A stretch of 64,000 nucleotides of DNA, taken from contig NZ_KB235914.1 of NCBI RefSeq assembly GCF_000332175.1, forward strand, positions 3,654,868 to 3,718,867. Reading direction: 5' to 3'. A model generated the notes under the pieces. That model was not told the DNA's origin and made no database searches. It worked only from the letters and a program-made list of their open reading frames with translations. Positions 61,077 through 64,000 of the stretch are shown here, piece by piece. The first letter of the stretch is position 1. Each line of letters opens with the position of its first letter. The stretch is from Pseudanabaena sp. PCC 6802. Lineage in GTDB: Bacteria; Cyanobacteriota; Cyanobacteriia; Pseudanabaenales; Pseudanabaenaceae. The position numbers were made by a program, and so were the translations under genes.

Positions 61077-63416
61077 ATGGCAGAATACTCAGTCACCTAT
61101 CGTGAAGAAGGCAGCTTGTCTAAGCTGCAAAGGATATTGCGGCGACGCTGGCTCGCAGCACTGGCAACATCAGTTACCGTATTTGCTGGCGCGGCAGCTT
61201 ATACTTTTACGAGAACTCCCATTTACGAATCCTCCACTTCTTTACTTGTCGATATCAATGCCAATCGGACTGGCAATTTGCAGGGTAAGCCCGATCGCGT
61301 TATCAATCTCGATCGCGTCAATGTCGCTACGGAAATAGCTATTCTGCGCAGCCTGCCTCTAATTGAAACCGCCGTCTCAAATTTGAGAGCTGCACAAACA
61401 ATTCCCATCCCAGCAGATTTCGTCACTAAAGTTTCCAGCAATCTCGCAATCAGGCAAGAGAACGATGCTATGGTGCTGTGGCTGACGTATCGAGATACCG
61501 ACCGAACTCGGATACCGCAGGTTTTGCGCGCTTTAACCGATGCCTACAACGAATACAAGCTTAAAGATCTGCGCTCCCAGACGACCTATGCCATTCAATC
61601 CATTCAAGCTAAGATACCGCAGTTAAAGAAGAAATCAGAGCAGTCTGCTCTGGCAATTACGCAGTTCCGCAGAAAGAATGGCATCACCGATCCCGATACC
61701 TATGCTGCTTCCGTATATGCCATGAAGCAAGCTTTGGAGCAGAAAGAGCAGGAACTCGAAATGAAGGCGATCGAAGCTGAGAAGAAATACAGCGAACTCC
61801 AAAAGCAGATTGGGAATCCTACCGATGTAGCTGTCGATCGGGCAATTTTGGCACAGGATACAACCTATCAAAATCTGGTCAAGCAGTTCCAAACAGCGGA
61901 AATAGACTATTTCATGGCACGTACCCGCTACCAGGAAGCCCACCCCTCCGTGCGCGTGCTTAGAGATAAGCGCGATCGCCTCTACAGCCTTTTGCAAGCC
62001 CAGGTGGAATCTACGCTTGGCGGCAGAGCCTCATCCGTGGGAGTAATCACCGATGGCGAATCGAATATCAGACAAACGCTGGCGAGCCAGTTATTTGACA
62101 CTAAGGTCGCGATCGCCGTGCAATCCGCCCAACGAGAAAGCGTGCGTCGCGCCAGCGAGCAGGTGGTAGCCGCATTCGCCCAAATTCCCCAGTTGCAACA
62201 AACCTATACGGAACTACAGCGCCAATTCTCCTTTGACTCTTCTTTACATGCGAAATTTGCAGAGCGATTAGAGGAGTTGCGCCTCGCTGAATCGCAAGAG
62301 AGTCCCTCCTGGCGCTTGCTCGATCGCCCAATATTACCAGAATATCCAGTCGATCCGAATATCCTTCTCAATCTCGTGTTGGGTGGTGTTGGTGGAGTTC
62401 TACTAGCTTTAGCACTCGTCCTCCTTTTGGAACGCAACGAGCGTCGCATTCAAGAGGTAGATGAGATTAAAGAGCTGACTGATATTCCTTTGTTGGGAAC
62501 GATACCCAAACTTAAGACATCGCCATTTTATGCCAGCAGTACTAGCGATCGGACTGACAAAAGCCATGAGAGCGTATCTAATGCTGTGGCAAACATCGTA
62601 TCGAACTACCAGCATGCTGCTTTTGTCGAGTCTCTGCGCTCCCTGGCAATTAACCTGCGCTATCTCGATGTGAACCGCTCCATCAAATCGATCGCGTTCA
62701 CTTCAGCGCTGCCAGCGGAAGGCAAAAGTACGTTGATTTACAACTTAGGTTGTATCTTAGCAGAACTGGACTATAGGGTACTCGTGGTCGATGCCGACCT
62801 GCGCAGGCCAACTATTCATAAACTGGCTGGACTATCTAACGGCTTAGGTCTATCTACAGCGATCGCGACCAATCATGCCTGGCGGGAAATAGTCCGTACC
62901 TTGTCCTTGCAAAATTCCCTGGACGTGCTGACATCAGGGCCGATTCCGCCTAACCCATTAGTGCTGCTAGAGTCCGTCAAGATGACAAACCTGATGCAAG
63001 CCTGGGAAGACGAATACGACTATGTTTTATTCGATACACCCCCCATCGTCGGTCTTGCCGACGCTCAAAGTCTGGCTGCTAAGGTCGATGCGGTGGTGAT
63101 GGTAGCGGCAATTCAAAAGTCTACTCGCACTGCGATCGCCCGCACTGTGGATATTCTCATCAAGCGACACGCTCGTATTGCTGGGATTTTAATTAACATG
63201 TGCGATCGGCACGATAGCAGTGACTACTACACCGACTACCGCAGCTACTATACGGAACCTCCCATCGAGCAAATCGATCGCATCGATGGCATTGATGGGG
63301 AAGATCGAGCCGATCGCTTTGCAGGCTCGGAAATTAATCCATCCCTAGCACTACCACAGGCGAAGGATATGGAACCAGACGACGATACCGCAGCCGTAAC
63401 TGAAATCGATCGTTGA
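61077..63416 (+). CDS. Wzc-like polysaccharide co-polymerase / tyrosine autokinase
   Basis: A 779-residue inner-membrane protein for exopolysaccharide length control. The Wzz domain has TM1 (about 25-45) and a long periplasmic coiled coil (about 170-400), with TM2 near 430-450 (NLVLGGVGGVLLALALVLLL). The cytosolic BY-kinase has Walker A ALPAEGKSTLI (about 544), A' VVDADLRRPTIHKL and B VLFDTPPIVGLADAQSLAA. A Tyr cluster (DYYTDYRSYYTEPP, about 716-728) is the autophosphorylation tail, followed by an acidic extension of about 50 residues. No glycosyltransferase genes are adjacent within the window. Confidence 0.93.
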   Translation: MAEYSVTYREEGSLSKLQRILRRRWLAALATSVTVFAGAAAYTFTRTPIYESSTSLLVDINANRTGNLQGKPDRVINLDRVNVATEIAILRSLPLIETAVSNLRAAQTIPIPADFVTKVSSNLAIRQENDAMVLWLTYRDTDRTRIPQVLRALTDAYNEYKLKDLRSQTTYAIQSIQAKIPQLKKKSEQSALAITQFRRKNGITDPDTYAASVYAMKQALEQKEQELEMKAIEAEKKYSELQKQIGNPTDVAVDRAILAQDTTYQNLVKQFQTAEIDYFMARTRYQEAHPSVRVLRDKRDRLYSLLQAQVESTLGGRASSVGVITDGESNIRQTLASQLFDTKVAIAVQSAQRESVRRASEQVVAAFAQIPQLQQTYTELQRQFSFDSSLHAKFAERLEELRLAESQESPSWRLLDRPILPEYPVDPNILLNLVLGGVGGVLLALALVLLLERNERRIQEVDEIKELTDIPLLGTIPKLKTSPFYASSTSDRTDKSHESVSNAVANIVSNYQHAAFVESLRSLAINLRYLDVNRSIKSIAFTSALPAEGKSTLIYNLGCILAELDYRVLVVDADLRRPTIHKLAGLSNGLGLSTAIATNHAWREIVRTLSLQNSLDVLTSGPIPPNPLVLLESVKMTNLMQAWEDEYDYVLFDTPPIVGLADAQSLAAKVDAVVMVAAIQKSTRTAIARTVDILIKRHARIAGILINMCDRHDSSDYYTDYRSYYTEPPIEQIDRIDGIDGEDRADRFAGSEINPSLALPQAKDMEPDDDTAAVTEIDR

Positions 63417-63430
63417 TAACCATGTAGTTT

Positions 63431-63766
63431 CTACGCAATCGCATATCCGCTAAATTGGCGTTTGAAGGGAGAGTGAAAACCTAGCACAATATCGGAGGGT
63501 GGAACGCCTTTTTCGGTCAAAACTTGAGCGATCGCCACTTCCGTTCCATTATGCTGAATCCAGATTTTGCCATCTTTAATATCAAAGTGCAGGATGAGAT
63601 TAAAAATTCGTTGCTGATCTTCCCAGCCGATATAGGTGAGTTGGTAATGATCGTGTTCGGTGTCGCAAATGATTTCAGTCTCTACCTCATTGGAATGAGC
63701 GTAGGGATGGGCTTGTTCTGTTAAGACCTGACGAATTATTTGTTGGTATTGTTGAAGCTTATCCAT
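63431..63766 (-). CDS. xisI: XisI-family protein
   Basis: A 111-residue protein of the fdxN-element excision controlling factor family: MDKLQQYQQIIRQVLTEQA, EIICDTEHDHYQLTYIGWED, RIFNLILHFDIKDGKIWIQH, VLTEKGVPPSDIVLGFHSP. XisH and XisI are needed for heterocyst fdxN-element excision in Anabaena, but most homologues lie far from such elements and their role is unknown. It overlaps the end of xisH by 31 bases, as in most such pairs. Confidence 0.93.
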   Translation of the reverse strand: MDKLQQYQQIIRQVLTEQAHPYAHSNEVETEIICDTEHDHYQLTYIGWEDQQRIFNLILHFDIKDGKIWIQHNGTEVAIAQVLTEKGVPPSDIVLGFHSPFKRQFSGYAIA

Positions 63767-64000
63767 TGTTTGATTTCCTCCTTGGTAGGGTTGTAAATAA
63801 TTAGCTTTACCGCATGACGTTTGAGAGATTTTTGGATGAAAGGGACTTGAAAAAAATCACGATAGGTTTCAAGGGGAACTGCAAGATACAAAACGCGATC
63901 GGGTTCTTTATCTTCGAGTGCCTGAAGATAGTTCAAATATTGTCCTAAAGCTGTGTGAAACTCATTAATGTCTGAGTCTGTAATAAAGCTTTTGATTTCG
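63736..64000 (-). CDS. xisH: XisH-family protein, 5' truncated by window edge
   Basis: The C-terminal 87 codons of XisH are present: EIKSFITDSDINEFHTALGQ, YLNYLQALEDKEPDRVLYLA, LIIYNPTKEEIKQWI. The E-x-K (EIKSF) is part of an endonuclease-like PD-(D/E)XK core that XisH is thought to have. The N-terminus lies beyond base 64000. It is translated just ahead of xisI. Confidence 0.92.
   Translation of the reverse strand, partial: EIKSFITDSDINEFHTALGQYLNYLQALEDKEPDRVLYLAVPLETYRDFFQVPFIQKSLKRHAVKLIIYNPTKEEIKQWISFNNTNK

Overview
The window comes from a cyanobacterium. GCGATCGC (HIP1) octamers are very dense. It also carries two SLH/OprB-type porins, a GUN4-tailed Ser/Thr kinase, a CCB2/CCB4-like cytochrome b6f assembly protein, a UrtE-like urea transporter ATPase, a xisH/xisI pair and many Uma2 and DUF2887 genes. 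A filamentous or Pseudanabaena/Leptolyngbya-like lineage fits, but I cannot fix the genus from sequence alone.

Layout. 0-18.6 kb is mostly core: the end of a hybrid histidine kinase, two paralogous porins, glucokinase, clpP, a cyanobacterial hypothetical gene, two tandem secreted Cys-rich DUF4189 proteins, thiL, a [2Fe-2S] ferredoxin, a methyltransferase, an unknown gene pair (12.6-15.6 kb) and aspartate ammonia-lyase. A tRNA-Thr(GGT) at 18.59 kb marks the edge of a mobile island of about 15 kb. The island holds an N-terminally truncated C5 DNA methyltransferase, a divergent module that looks like restriction or toxin-antitoxin genes (one gene frameshifted), a split HTH/UmuD-like regulator set and an HNH nuclease. 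After these come a transposase fragment, an IS5-family element with a duplicated tail, an RHS gene cut by a degraded group II intron, a self-nested IS5-family element, an IS3-family element broken by a 108-bp MITE, Uma2 and RHS debris, and one intact IS5-family copy. By eye I find no HIP1 octamer between about 23.64 and 29.70 kb, in contrast to the flanks.

34-64 kb returns to chromosomal genes. They include a TPR protein, DUF2887 and Uma2 nucleases and a formaldehyde-detoxification pair (adhC-like plus fghA). Next come a GDSL esterase, a DUF1460 protein, RNase PH, an FKBP isomerase, an RCK-TM-RCK channel and the GUN4 kinase. After DUF928, urtE and a NIL-domain protein there is a receptor-type nucleotide cyclase homologue followed by a cyclic-nucleotide-domain MscS channel. 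The window ends with an MBL-fold protein, an AEC transporter, the CCB-like protein, a Wzc-like tyrosine autokinase and xisI/xisH, the last cut by the window edge.

Main signals for follow-up are: (1) a dispersed family of 90-160 bp GC-rich elements with TATAGC...GCTATA ends, one of which broke an IS3 transposase with a TA duplication; (2) both porin leaders carry a sequence complementary to the core of the cyanobacterial sRNA Yfr1; (3) the cyclase and its neighbouring channel both lack key nucleotide residues; (4) the partly decayed restriction-like module beside tRNA-Thr.
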